DNA of 64,000 bases, taken from Kudoa neothunni (taxonomy: Eukaryota > Cnidaria). Shown in pieces: positions 48,784 through 60,810 of this stretch. Position 1 is the first letter of the stretch. Every line of letters begins with the position of its first letter. The notes below the pieces were generated by a model. That model saw nothing but the letters and a program-made list of their open reading frames with translations. It was not told the DNA's origin and made no database searches. The translations under genes and the position numbers were made by a program. The stretch covers positions 9,300,001 to 9,364,000 of the forward strand of contig OZ199840.1 of NCBI GenBank assembly GCA_964304625.1, written 5' to 3'.

Positions 48784-51560
48784 ATGGGTGCACATAGTGT
48801 TCCAATCTACAAATGTCGCGATATTTTGATGGCACTATTGTATCTAGTCTATCAAGTAATTTCCTACATTATGCTATTCAACCGCAAGTATTAACTACCA
48901 TCCAAGGGCACACAATTCACTGATAGTGAAGCTAACGATATTTTTTTCTGTTTAACTCAACTCTTCACCAAAAAGGACCCCATTGTGAAACGTCTGCTTC
49001 ACATTTCGATAAAAGAACTCTCTAAACTTTCCAACGATGCGATTGTAGCCACTAGTAGTCTGATCAAAGATATCAACCTTAGTGTGGATTTTTACAAACC
49101 ATCAGCAATGCGAGCTTTGGTTAGAGTAACCGACAAAGCGATGATAGGTTCTATAGAACGATACCTTAAACAATCTATTGTGTCCAGTTACAGTCCCTAT
49201 GTTTCAGCGTCGTTAGTCTCATCGTATTGCATCCATAACCCCGACATGTTGAAGAAATGGACTAGCGAAATCACCCAAGCACTCTCAAGTGGTCATCCTT
49301 CAGTGGAATACCATGCCATTGGTGTGTCATATTTGATGCGATGTGACGATAAATACGCACTCATCAAGATGATTTCCAAGTACGGCACCTCAGTCAACTC
49401 TCCTATGGCTGTGGTGTTTATGATCAGAATCTGTACATCGTTGTTGATGCGACTGATGGCTGACAATGGTTCTCTTTCGAATCGCCACAAATCAGTCGAT
49501 CCACTTGCTCACCCATCAGACGATACGAAAATTCTGCTCTTGTTTCTTTCCAACTGTCTGAACACAAGAAGTGAAATCATTGGATTGGAAGCATGTCGAG
49601 CTTGTATTGCGCTCAAATCACTTCCCAACAAGATAGTCCAGCTTATTTTGAACATTCTCAAAATGCATTCCAACTCTTACAAAAGTTGTGTGCGATTTGC
49701 AGCTGTACGTACGTTGTACGATATGATCACCAAACACTCCTACCTAATGGATACCATATCGAAGGAGATGAAAGATCAGGTGGAATTTTTATCGAATGAC
49801 GACAACAAAAATATATGTGTGTATGCGATAATTATGTCGCTGAAATTATCAACTCCATCCAATCTCAAAAAATCACTTAAACTCTGCTCTCAATTGATGA
49901 AGGAGTTGAACGATGAATTTCGCGTCGAAATTGTTAAACATATGGCTGTGATTGCATCCAAACGCACTGAACATGGAGAAGTGTTGCTGAAGATATTTGA
50001 TGATTGTTTACGTAACGAAGGTGGTTTTCCTTTCAAGAGTTCGGTTGTGAGTTCGATTGTGGTGCTGTTACGTGTAGATCCCATTGTGCAAAAAGCGTGT
50101 GTTCGCTCATTGTGTGAATACCTTGAGGATTGTGAGTACAGTAGGTTGGCGATTAAAATTATCCGACATATTGGTGTGCATATCGGATGTTGCAGCAATC
50201 CTTCCAGTTGTGTGCGTTACATTTTCAATCGTATATTATTGGATAAGTCGGAAATTCGATTGGCAGCTGTGCGCTGTTTAGCTCACATTGCTGGCCAGTA
50301 TCAATCTCTTCGAGGTGATATCGCAGTTTTGTTACAACGTTGTATGGCCGACCCAAGTGATAATATTCGAATGGAAGCTGATATGTATTATCGATTGTTA
50401 TCCAATGGCAGTAATGAAGACCAACTAATAAAATCTTACCTCTGCTCCACAATCAAACCCAGCCCCTCTGATATACAACAACTTAGATTTGCTGTTTCGC
50501 GCTATCTTACGGATGGGAATTTCGAACAAGCTTGCAATATCAACTCGTATAATATGGATGAATGTGTGGAGGGAGATAATTTGGATTCGGCTGCTAGCCC
50601 AAAAATCGAAAGGGCTATCAGCGACAGTTTCAACAACCAACCAGATGCCATGTCTGATCAGATCAACCGTGATGAGGGCGCTAGTGACGAAAAATCCCAA
50701 CTTGAAAATGCCCGTAAACAATTACTAAAAGTTGGCGATATGTTTGATGGTTGTGGCCAACTGTTGTCCATGTCGAAATGGCCCTCCAACCTCACCGAAA
50801 TCGAATCCGAATATGTGGTGAAAGCGACCAAATATGTATTCGATCAACACATTGCGATCGAGTTCATCATAAGAAACACCGTGAAGGATATTGAAGTGGA
50901 TGAGGCCACCTTCGAATTCACACCTCCCGAAGAATTTACTGTAGTCGCATCGAACAAATCCCCTCCTATTGGCTACAATGAACAAGGTTCGTGTTATTTC
51001 CTGATGAAACTGCCAATCGATCCCCTCAATGTTACCGGCTACTGCACAAATTGCAGGATGAAATTCAAAGTGAAAGACACTGTCAATAATGCCACCTATG
51101 ATGATTTTTACGACGTTGAAGATGTACCTATTGTGGTCGGCGACTACGTTATCGGGGTGGAAACCTACTCATTTGATTCTGAATGGAATTCACTTGGCAG
51201 TGATCACGAACTTAACGATGGTTTCCTATTGGATACAGTTGACTCTATTCAAGGTGTGTTTTCGATATTTAGTAAAGTTGGGCGGTTTTCATTCGGTGTG
51301 TATTTTTAGGTGCTGTCGAAAAGGTGACGCAACTCCTGGCCTTAAATATTGTTCATGATAATGTTGTGCCGTCGACTAAAGGCATGCAAGGAACCAAGAG
51401 AATAGTAAAGATGTTCGGCGATTTTAAAGCTAACCATTCAATTGCTTGTATACTTGAATTTTCCAAACTACCCAACATTGATGGAATCACTGTGAATGCT
51501 TTCTTCAGAAGTAGCGATCCTTTAGCCTGCGAGATTTTGGTTAGTTCATTATACAACTGA
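48784..51560 (+). CDS. COPG1: Coatomer subunit gamma
   Basis: Exons: 48784-48855, 48907-51253 and 51310-51560, joining to 2670 nt (889 aa) with TGA at 51558-51560. The long central exon is entirely open. The N-terminal adaptin-like solenoid is clear: KCRDILMALLYLVYQ, FTKKDPIVKR, IVATSSLIKD, VRFAAVRTLYDM, EGGFPFKSSVV, YIFNRILLDKSEIRLAAVRC. An acidic linker leads to the appendage (ESEYVVKATKYVFDQHIAIEF, MKFKVKDTV), ending SSDPLACEILVSSLYN, which aligns with the human C-terminus. It is part of the COPI coat for Golgi-ER retrieval, on cytosolic membranes. The ATG at 48784 is preceded by an acceptor-like TTTGTAG and an in-frame ATCAAGCAA, and about 40 residues of the usual N-terminus are missing, so one or more upstream exons (48.65-48.77 kb) are likely. 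AATAAA occurs at 51617. Confidence 0.95.
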
Positions 51561-53121
51561 TTACAATTTTTTCTAATTCCATATTTTTCTTTTTTCTCCT
51601 GCACATTCTAATAACTAATAAAATTGATTCTTTTCATTATTTATATTGCGAATAAAGTCTGTTTCACGTGTTCCGATATTTTAATTTATTTTTTAACATC
51701 TTCATTCGTTTATGTGACCGTTCTAAAAATCTTTACATGCTCGCCTACCTATGTTAATCCATTGAAGTTTTCAATTGCAGAAAATTTCACATCTTTAAGT
51801 AATGTTAGTATTAGTATTTAATGAGAAATCTTAGTTTTTGTGTGTAAATTAATTATTTTTTAACAGGACAAATAATACAATTGAAATGTTTTTGATATTT
51901 AAATTATACATTAAAACTCTTCAATATATTAATGGCTATCAAAATCACTAATATATAATGAAAAATATGAATTGGTAAGGCTAACTAACACTTTGCTTTT
52001 CGTATTACTGAAGCATTTTTATCATTTCAAATCAAAAACCCTTGATATTATAACTTATTATTTATAATTTAAATTATAAATTAATTAATATCAAGGCTGG
52101 CGTTTTTTAAAAAAGGTGAACAGATTTTAAAATTGATTCTGAAGACGCATTGATTTATTTCACGATTATATGATTTTAAAATTTATATTTTGTAATTTAG
52201 ACTAATTAATTATGAAGTAGAAATAATTATATCGTCTAATGATCTAGAGATAATTTCGTAATAAGTCTGAAATTATATTGTATTTTAAGAATTTCTAATC
52301 CTTGGTTTCCACGGTATTTTCAAAAATAATAATGCTATTTAACCTCCCTGTACTACGAGGTAAAAGGGTCACGCGTGTTCTGAAGGGGTCCCCCGGATCC
52401 AAATGCAGATTTGTCTTAATGGATCTTAATTTCTTTGTGTAATGCTTTAAACAATTTTACAACCATTTATAACGTGTTCTGTGTAGGAAAATAAATTAAT
52501 TATGAAGCATTAATAGGCTACAAAACAGAGTTCCATAATGCACCAATATCGGCTATCTAAAATTAAGAAAGAATTTAATGGTAAAAAAATTAAAATTAAA
52601 CATATTTCATCAGAAAAAAAGTAATTTGGTAAATGAAACACACTTTAAAGAAGAAATCGCAAGTAAACTTGATCCGAGGGGACAGCAATGGCGGCAGCGT
52701 TTCCGTATAAAATTGGAAACAACAAATTAAAAAAAAGTTGATTAAATCGAATAAAGCTCTGTTGAATCTAATTTGTAATTTTTCAAGTATTTTTAATGAT
52801 AATTCAAAATATTAGGTCTTCACAAAGCCCCTCATAATAATTAGTAACTCAAATATTTTCAACAAAATCTGACATAATGAGATAACACATGTGCGATTTT
52901 GATGCTGAGCAATTGCACATCAATAATAAATAAATATCGAATATAAATTTGAAGCTTACGTTTAATTAATATGAACAATTCAAGAGATTGAGGATCGCAG
53001 CGTTATAAAGTTATAAATGAGAAAATCATCGCCAAAAATCAACATAATAATTTACAATCAATCCAATGGATTATTATCTAACGGTGGGGATATGTTTTGA
53101 CTTGAATTCAAACTAATAATT
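51561..53121. other. Intergenic, one possible piggyBac end
   Basis: Convergent 3' ends of COPG and the membrane-protein gene. At 52339-52342 a TTAA followed by CCTCCCTGTACTACGAGG and GGGGTCCCCC looks like a piggyBac-type terminus, with related ATCCGAGGGG at about 52673, but I could not find a matching second end. No gene seen. Confidence 0.4.
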
Positions 53122-54736
53122 CTAACCAACTTGAGGTGTCTTGAATAGCCAATCCAATATATATAACCTAGAATTATCAATCATCAAAATGTTTCCTTTA
53201 ACATCGCATAAAACTACAAAAAATTAGTTGATCAATTAATAACCTACCCATAAGTAGCATCACATTGGACATAACACCAAGCAGTACATTATATTCCAAT
53301 GAAAATAGATTTAAATTACAAAAATAACAAGCAGAAGAGTGATGGTTTGTTTGGAGAGGATATTTGTCAAAGTAACTCAAACAGTTAGTGTATTGGGTGG
53401 TATTTGATCGAGAGTGCCAACACAGTGAAAAATTAAACAATAACACTAAATCATTTTCACACGTTGAAAATGGGATCAAACAACTACTTGCGATTGCTAA
53501 AACGCTGAGATGAGTCCATATTAAATGGTTGGAATTAGTGTGGTTTCTGTTGACAGATTTCCCATCGTATAACTGCCAAAATATAAAGAAAATTTGGCTG
53601 ACCAAAGAGAGTCCATAATCAGCGCCAGTAACCAACAAATAAAACTGTTGATAGTTGATGGGGAGTAATGACTGGAACCAATCACTGTTGAAACTGTAAT
53701 GTTGAGCTAATAGGTTACATTTTGGGTAGGTTGAGAGAATAATATACAGATTAATAGTAGGTGTCAGCAGGAAAATCAACACCACACCAACATATCGATA
53801 AAGAACAACCGCAAAAATAGAATATTTAATTTTTTCGCCCACAATAGGAGTTTGAGCATGAATAAAATGATATAAACGGAGGTTGGACAACAAAGCAAGT
53901 ACACCCACAACTATGACTAGTCCAATTCCAGCAAAATGCGTAGTTACAATGGCATTATTGAAGCTGCATTCGGAGGTGGTATAACGCACCGCTGACAATG
54001 GACTCAAAACAGTCGCAGATATGGAGGAAAAATTCACTATCATACACCACATCAAATACACACATGAGGCCGCAACTGTTGGGCATATAACAACCAACAG
54101 AATCAAACTAGTTTTGGGGATTTCTTCGATCAGATCTTCGATTTTTGTGAATATCAAAAACAAAGGGAAATTTCGAAGGATTCTGTGTACAAATACACTC
54201 ACAAATAAAGACGCTTGGTCAACAGCCGTCTTAAGGTTAATCATTTCGTCAGTGTTGTAATGTGAGGTAAGGATGTAAGTAGAAAATCCAACAACTATCA
54301 ATCTGATGCCGTATGAGTTGTATAACACAGTGTGGAAAGTGTTGGTGACTGAGAACAATTTTGAGACAACCAACACACTAAAATCCAACAGAAATATGCC
54401 CATCATTGATATTACAATGTTCTGTGAAACCAACTCCAAAGTGACATCTATACAAATATTATTCGGAACCAACCCACCACAAAGAACAGTTCCATTGGTT
54501 CCAAAGCTATGATTGAGATACACAAGAAAATTGTTAAATGAGTAGTTTCTATTTTTAAGTACAATCATCAGGCCTACTACGATCACCACAACCGACACAT
54601 AAAATCCAGCATATACGACCACCCCAAACGTCACATTTTTAAGTAGGTGACTCACCATATAATCGACCAACAACACCAACACAAATAACCCAAATGTGAC
54701 CACCAAATATAACAGCACAATTGGAATATTATTCAT
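53122..54736 (-). CDS. Multi-pass membrane protein, possibly otopetrin-like
   Basis: Exons 54736-53248 and 53213-53122, with a 34-nt intron, give 1581 nt (526 aa) and a TAG stop. The protein has about 11-12 hydrophobic segments evenly spaced along its length, short polar loops, and no signal beyond the first membrane helix. The segment PTVAASCVYLMWCMIVNF resembles the conserved otopetrin motif (EFSL..AAI.YVMW). GIRLIVVGFSTYILTSHYN sits where otopetrins have their ATNLCVW region. Length and helix count fit the proton-channel family (12 helices). The similarity is by eye only and the protein is very divergent, so other multi-pass families are possible. It is divergently transcribed from BRX1, 521 bp apart. 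An in-frame TAA just upstream supports the chosen ATG. Confidence 0.55.
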
Positions 54737-55257
54737 TATTGACTTTCATTTGCGAGTATAATCATGTGAATTTGTTGATTTTTCGACTGTTTGTAGTATC
54801 ACTGGCAGTTGGATACCACTTGTGTCGAGATCACAATTTTGTCACACCTCACACAATTGGGTTTGGTTGCGATCTATTCAAACAACCTCACGACTGCAAT
54901 AGCCATAGGAAATCTCCAACTTATTTCCAACCTTTATTTAAACTATAAGTCTAATTTTTATTTCTCTTCCTATGATATTCTGCATATTTTTCAACCCCAT
55001 TTCACTCAAAATCTGTTCACTCCTCATTATAATAATAGGGAGTGAACATGGCGAACAACAAAAATGCTCTTTTTATTTCGCCAACCAACATAACAGTAAC
55101 AAAGAATAAAATCTTAATTATCCAATTCTCTATTTTTCTATATCGCAATATTGCAATTATCATTTTACATGAATAATAAATTGGTCGGTTGGATACAACC
55201 CTCAAAAATTCTACAAATGTGAAACCCCGAACACAATCGGATCATACCGAATCAAAA
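54737..55257. promoter_or_regulatory. Divergent intergenic region, likely shared promoter
   Basis: Lies between the start codons of two genes transcribed away from each other (membrane protein on minus, BRX1 on plus). It has no coding signal. That promoters of both genes lie here follows from position only; I see no specific motif. Confidence 0.4.
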
Positions 55258-56514
55258 ATGAGTGGCAAGGTCCTGTTGATTTTATGTGTGAATCAAATTG
55301 AACTTTATCTAATGTAGACGGTGGCGAACAAACCCAAAATTCGTTGGACTAGAAAAAATCGAGTGCTTGTTCTTAGTGAAAGAGGCATCGGATTCAGGTA
55401 AAGTTGAAAATGTGGAATTCGATGTGTATATTGTTGTTAGAACCCGCCATCTTATGTTGGATGTGATAGCTATGTTGCCTCATTCTAAAACAGAAAACAA
55501 AGTGGAAAAAGATCTCTCAGTTGAAGATATAAATGAGGTTTTTTCATTCTTATTCTATTAGTTTAATAAGTGAGTTTATAGTTGTGTGACCTTAGAAATT
55601 GTAAGTATTGTCTCTTTTTTCAGATGAGAAAGCACAAAGACACTTATTTATGGTATTTATGGCTTTATTATTTGATTGTTGTGTTAGGTCAGTTGGATTT
55701 CTGAAATAACTCCAAACTTTAGGATATCTTCAATTGAACAAGGACCATCAATCAAATTTCTCGTTGAAGGAAGTAAATTTAAACACCAAATTATCTGTAT
55801 GTTTGGATTGGGGTTTTAGTTTACACAGTGGATGAGTTGAGCTTTAAAGGAAACAGCCTTAAGGGGAGTCGTCCTATACTTTCATTCTCAAAAGTAGTTC
55901 AAAATTCAGCATAAGTATTTCATGTAACACTCGTTGATTTCAGGAATTTGATGATCAATCAAGTACCGACCATTGTTATCTGGGAGTTGTGAAAAAATTA
56001 CTAATCCACACGTTTGGAGTACCTTTGGGTCACCCTAAAAGCAAACCTTTTATCGATCATTGTATATCGTTTTCATTTTTGGACGGGAAGATATGGGTTA
56101 GAAACTATCAGGTAAATAGAATTGACGGTTTGTGAGTTGTTTTATGTTGGTCGAATAGATTGTGTATCCTGACACAGTGGCTCCAACCAAAACCTCAACC
56201 AAACAACTTGAAATGGTTGAGATCGGTCCTCGTCTTATAATGACTCCTATAGCTTTGTTCAAAGGTAGTTTCTGTGGCAGCGTTCTCTACAAAAATCCCT
56301 CTTATGTTTCTCCCAACACGGTATATATTGTTTTGTGGTGAAAATATGGCAACCAACAATGTTGTGTAACCTGATTTGTGTGTAGGTGCGCTCTTTGGAG
56401 AAAAAACGCGAGGGAATTCATACCAAAATTAAATTCGCGTCCAATATATTTAACAAACAAGTCGACCAACTTAGACACATACCTGATGATCCAATCGACA
56501 AAATATTCAAATAG
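55258..56514 (+). CDS. BRIX1: Ribosome biogenesis protein BRX1
   Basis: Nine exons: 55258-55269, 55318-55397, 55441-55537, 55582-55652, 55723-55772, 55820-55893, 55944-56111, 56159-56320 and 56386-56514. The total is 843 nt (280 aa) and every junction is in phase. The Brix domain is unmistakable: RVLVLSERGIGFRTRHLM, AMLPHSKTENK, CDLRNCKYCLFF then RKHKDTYLW, GPSIKFLVEG, LKGSRPILSF, KSKPFIDHCISFSFLDGKIW and EIGPRLIM, then GSFCGSVLYKNPSYVSPN. BRX1 acts in early 60S pre-ribosome assembly in the nucleolus. The protein is shorter than the human one (353 aa) because the charged N-terminal tail and most of the C-terminal tail are missing. Introns are 43-70 nt. Start: MSGK in a tiny first exon with a GTCCTG donor. 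This is inferred from phase; exon 2 has no ATG. Confidence 0.95.
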
Positions 56515-56762
56515 AACAACAACTCAGTGTTCTTCGCGCCGTTTTACAACCATTTTTGTCATTACAACTATTTACAATTATTTGTATAGATCGTTAGTTT
56601 ACAATTGTGATTATTTTAATACATTGCCTGGCATCAAATTCATTAAAAAATTAAGTTTCAGATAAAATATATTTTTATCAACCAATTGTTCGGCTTTTAA
56701 GTTCATAATACTTAGCTTAAGATATTGCGAGTTCATTTTTTGATAATTTGTATTAATATACA

Positions 56763-57881
56763 CTAGCGGGAACTTCCCAGCGTTGCTGGGGGAAGATTTT
56801 GCATAGATTCTTTTCTAGATAATATTCAAACAATATATTGAAGTTACGAATTAACCCATAGATGCAAAATAACTAACAATTTTTAAGTGACATACTTCCA
56901 ACTATTTGGATTAGCGAAATTTAAATTAGGGTAATTTCTTCGAAAGATTGTAACAATCCTGGCGTTCATTTAAAAACTTCGTGGCTCGGTACCAACATTA
57001 AATAATTAAAGGTCGGCGTCGTATTTTTTTCATTCCCGAATTATTTAAATCCCGCAAGAGTGTTATCTAAAACGTTATTTTTTATCCAAGCTCAGAAAGT
57101 TCATTCACAGCTATTCATGAGAGATAAAAAAATATATAGAGATAGAAGAAATCATAAGAAAATTATTTTTTATTGCTAGATAAATATCCTTTGGCCCAGC
57201 ATCAACATTAATGAGCTTTTTCTCACAAACAAACAGTTAAAAATCGCTTTAATATCAACTTGAATAATTTAAATAATTTGGTGAAATAAAAGTGAAATCA
57301 TCTGCATTGAATTTAATCACGGAAAGTTAAAATTAGCGGGCGATTTCAATGAAACCTACGGACGCATTATTTCCATTATAACGCGTGAACCAATTTATTT
57401 TTAACGTCCTACACAAATTCATTGTTCATGAAACATATATAAATTTTTTATCACATCTAAAACCATTAACAGAACCTTTAAAAAGTGTTTATCTAGTCAA
57501 ATACGTTAAAACTCCACAAATAAGGAGTGTATTTTCATAAACACCAATCTTATACACAAAGATAGAAGATATCGTCTAATTTAAATTTGATAAAGTAAAT
57601 AAGGAGGAAAGTTCACTTCAACCGACCTTCACCATGACATAATCCGATGTTAATCCAATTATTGAACTTACGTAATCCGTTAAACAAACTTTAAATCGAC
57701 AAAATCACCATTTTCAAATTACTTTTGGGATGCTTTGTAATATGAAAACGATTTAAAGATTTTTTTAAACATTGTAATTTTCAAAAAATTTCATAAATGT
57801 CTCTCTATAAGGAATACATTTTGACGCACATGCGTACTTGCTGACACACACGGAAACTTCAGCTTTATATATATATATAGA
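56763..57881 (-). mobile_element. Non-autonomous Helitron
   Basis: On the minus strand the 5' end is TCTATATATATATATAAAGC after a host A. The 3' end is a hairpin (CTTCCCCCAGC-AAC-GCTGGGAAG), then TTCCCG and a terminal CTAG before a host T. TC start, 3' hairpin about 10 nt from a CTRR end, and A/T insertion without target duplication are the defining Helitron features. It is 1119 bp with no Rep/helicase frame. Confidence 0.85.
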
Positions 57882-58592
57882 TTTTCGAATAGAAAAGCGA
57901 ACAAAATTCATAAGCTTCTGTTATTAGTCCACACAAATTTAACCTCAAAATACAAACTCTTGTGTCCCCTAGTTTTTACTATTCATAATTCGTAATTTCA
58001 TTGTTATTATTGGAGGTCGTGATTTTCGATTAAAATCGATAAAAGTCAAATTTTTTTTAATATTTTTATATTATTCGGATAAAATCGAGATAATTTACTT
58101 GTATTTTTCGTTTCCTCATGGGCAGAAAAAGAAGACAAATTGACAATTATGTAGCCGAATAAACATGTTTATAAAATGCGGACAACAATCTAATTAGTAG
58201 ATTTTGTAAGAAAACATTGCATCTATCACAAAATAGAATTTTGGCGAATATTTATTAAAAAAAAACTTGTCGTTAGAAAGCGTCTTTTGAGAATTTACCA
58301 CAAATTTTCGATATTTTTTTAGAGACAGAAAAATGAGTTATGAATGAACCTGGATTTTATTGCTACGTTTGATGGGCCTCCACTGTTATTTATTGATAGA
58401 GATAGTAGATATCGCGATGTTTCCGTAAAATAATGTTATGATAGTCAATCATTGTGTAGTGGGAGAATTTTGGTAGATAAAAATCCGCCAACAATATCAT
58501 AATAAAATTCGAAAACTAATAAACCAATCTTGGGAAATAAATGATGTTCCCTAGTAATAGACGAAAGTTCTGATTTTAAAATAGTTCATTAA

Positions 58593-59752
58593 CCTTCTAG
58601 TGAATTTGGGGGGAATTTTTACCCCAACGAGAAGTTATTGGTTGTATACATAATTCGTTGGTTCTTCATTGGACACAAATTTTTTACCGATCGATCATGT
58701 AAAAAAGTTAGTAATGTATGATTTCGAAATATAATGACTAAAAATATTAAATCAGAAAAATTATATCAAGATTACACTCCAATGAATTTTTGGGGAAAAA
58801 AATTACCACGGATTTTATTCACACCAATTTGTAGATAAAATAATTATTATTATGTAAGTCTAATTATAGGTTTATCTGATGGATAAATTTGAAGTTATTA
58901 CCTATACTGATGTTCACGTGACTTCCGTTTTTAATTTTAACATGGCGATGATTGAGATGAATGTCACCGATAGTAATTAAAATGATGAATAAAATTCTTT
59001 TAAAATGATTATAAATACTTTAAATCTGATATGTCGTAAGAATCTGACGAGATTGAAAACTTTGGGAATGAATTCAGGTCAATCCATAATCAGTAATGAA
59101 GGCCGATGGTGGTGTTTTTCCATTTAATGGATTTATTATTTATAAATTCATTAAAATTTACAAAAAAAACTTTCAAGATAATATGGTTATGAGAAAGTTT
59201 TTGAAAATATTACAAAGCTACTAAATCTTTCCATTAATGATTAATGGAAGAAACATCCTTGAAACCCAACCTTATCTATTCTGCTGTAACTCAGAATTCC
59301 AAATAAATGAATACTATTTTCAAAGTTTAAATGTTTTGACGGAAAATTGATTAGAAACCTGCTACTACTTGTTTCAGATGTACGAAACTGCCGCAAAATT
59401 TATTCTGAGTATTTGCGAACCTTATTCTCATTAGATGATTTATTTTGTTGCGCAAATAATAATTAAATATTTATTACATAATATAAATGTGAAATCCACT
59501 CAAATATTAAGCTGTAATCAAAAATTGTCATTGCGGATTTTAACGAATACAATTTTCGTAGGATTATGAGGATTACTACTCGAGTGTGAGTTGTTTTGCA
59601 GCTGAATCTAGCTAGCAGTGGGATTTTGTCTATTTTTATTTTCTTAGATCGAATATTTTTCTTGGTTCGAATGGATGAATAAAAAAGTGGGGTAATTTTT
59701 TACCCCAAAATTCATCGGAGTGAGTGCAGTCAATTTTTAGTACACCCGAGGG
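58593..59752. mobile_element. Non-autonomous piggyBac-type element, 1.16 kb
   Basis: TTAA flanks both ends (58589-58592 and 59753-59756). The termini are CCTTCTAGTG and CCCTCGGGTG (reverse complement). On both sides lies a subterminal GGGGTAAAAAATTACCCC-type palindrome (left copy imperfect). A third AATTTTTGGGG motif lies at about 58783. No transposase motif seen. Confidence 0.75.
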
Positions 59753-60389
59753 TTAATTAACATATTGGTTCGTTTTTATGATCCAGAAACAGAAGAAAAA
59801 TCTATATTTATGATTGATTTAAAAATCCTCAGTGAATTTAATTTGTTATTTTCCACGAAGTAATTTCAGAGGAACTTCAAAAGAATAAATTAGATTGGCA
59901 AAACTTTATGGCCATCATATCGGGGGTCCGCTTCGTTTATGGGGAAATCTCACCAAAATATGTAACTACTTCGTAGTCGTATCGTAAGGATGTTATGTGT
60001 TTCAGATTTAATCCTCAGTACAATACAGAAACCCGTGGATGTCAAATTTTTAAACATTAAGGAATTCTGTGGTAAGTTATCGGCTTTGCTATCTAAAAAA
60101 GCTTCTTATTATGGATACGCTAGCAAAATAAAATCATGAATGAAATACCAAATTTCGTTGATGCGTTCAGCTCTGAATTATCCAACTTGATCAAAAAAAT
60201 AGAAGGATTTTTTCTTAAAATTCATGAAAAATATCGGAATCATTAAAAGTAAAAATATTGATAAATTTGTTAACGTCGATCAACGAGAAATTCTACAGCA
60301 AGAGTTGTTGAAATTTTCACTCCATAGAAGAGATAACATGATAGGTTCTGGATTTTAGAGAATAAACAAATCAAAGCATTGCGTATTGT

Positions 60390-60540
60390 CTAGGTTGGGC
60401 TAGAATTTGGCGCATACACCGCTATCACCCACAGTTGTGGAAAATATTTTCTCGAAGTTGAAACGTTTTCACGCAATCTAATAATAAATCTGGAATTCTA
60501 ACAAATAGAAATGCTTTAAATGTTATATATTAAAGAAAAA
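60390..60540 (+). mobile_element. hAT-like transposase C-terminal remnant
   Basis: The sequence shows SPTVVENIFSKLKRFHA followed, after a one-base frame change, by SGILTNRNALNVIY. This resembles the hAT dimerisation region (T..VE..FS.LKR.K...R..L...RL..L). Upstream to about 60130 weak frames may be part of it (NFVDAFSSELSNLIKKIE). Termini were not found. A decayed DNA transposon fragment. Confidence 0.45.
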
Positions 60541-60810
60541 TTGTATACAAATATATTTATGTTTATATCGTTGACACTGAGCTGGATAATAAAGTAATCA
60601 TATTGTGCATGAGCTAGTATTTAACATATCCGTCGAATTTTTTGAAAATAGTTGCAGAAAATTACGGCCTCTAGCTATAATATAAGAGCATCTTATATTA
60701 TTAAACATCAATAAAGATTTTATAGAAACTAAGAACAATAAGATATTCGAAAAACATTTATGTACATAAAATTAGAGAAAATAAATATTAAAAATTATTA
60801 AATTCGAATT

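Larger units (their letters stand above)
56515..60810. other. Transposon-rich intergenic region
   Basis: Holds a Helitron (56763-57881), a piggyBac-type element (58593-59752) and a hAT-like transposase remnant (about 60390-60540). I see no host gene. Confidence 0.55.
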
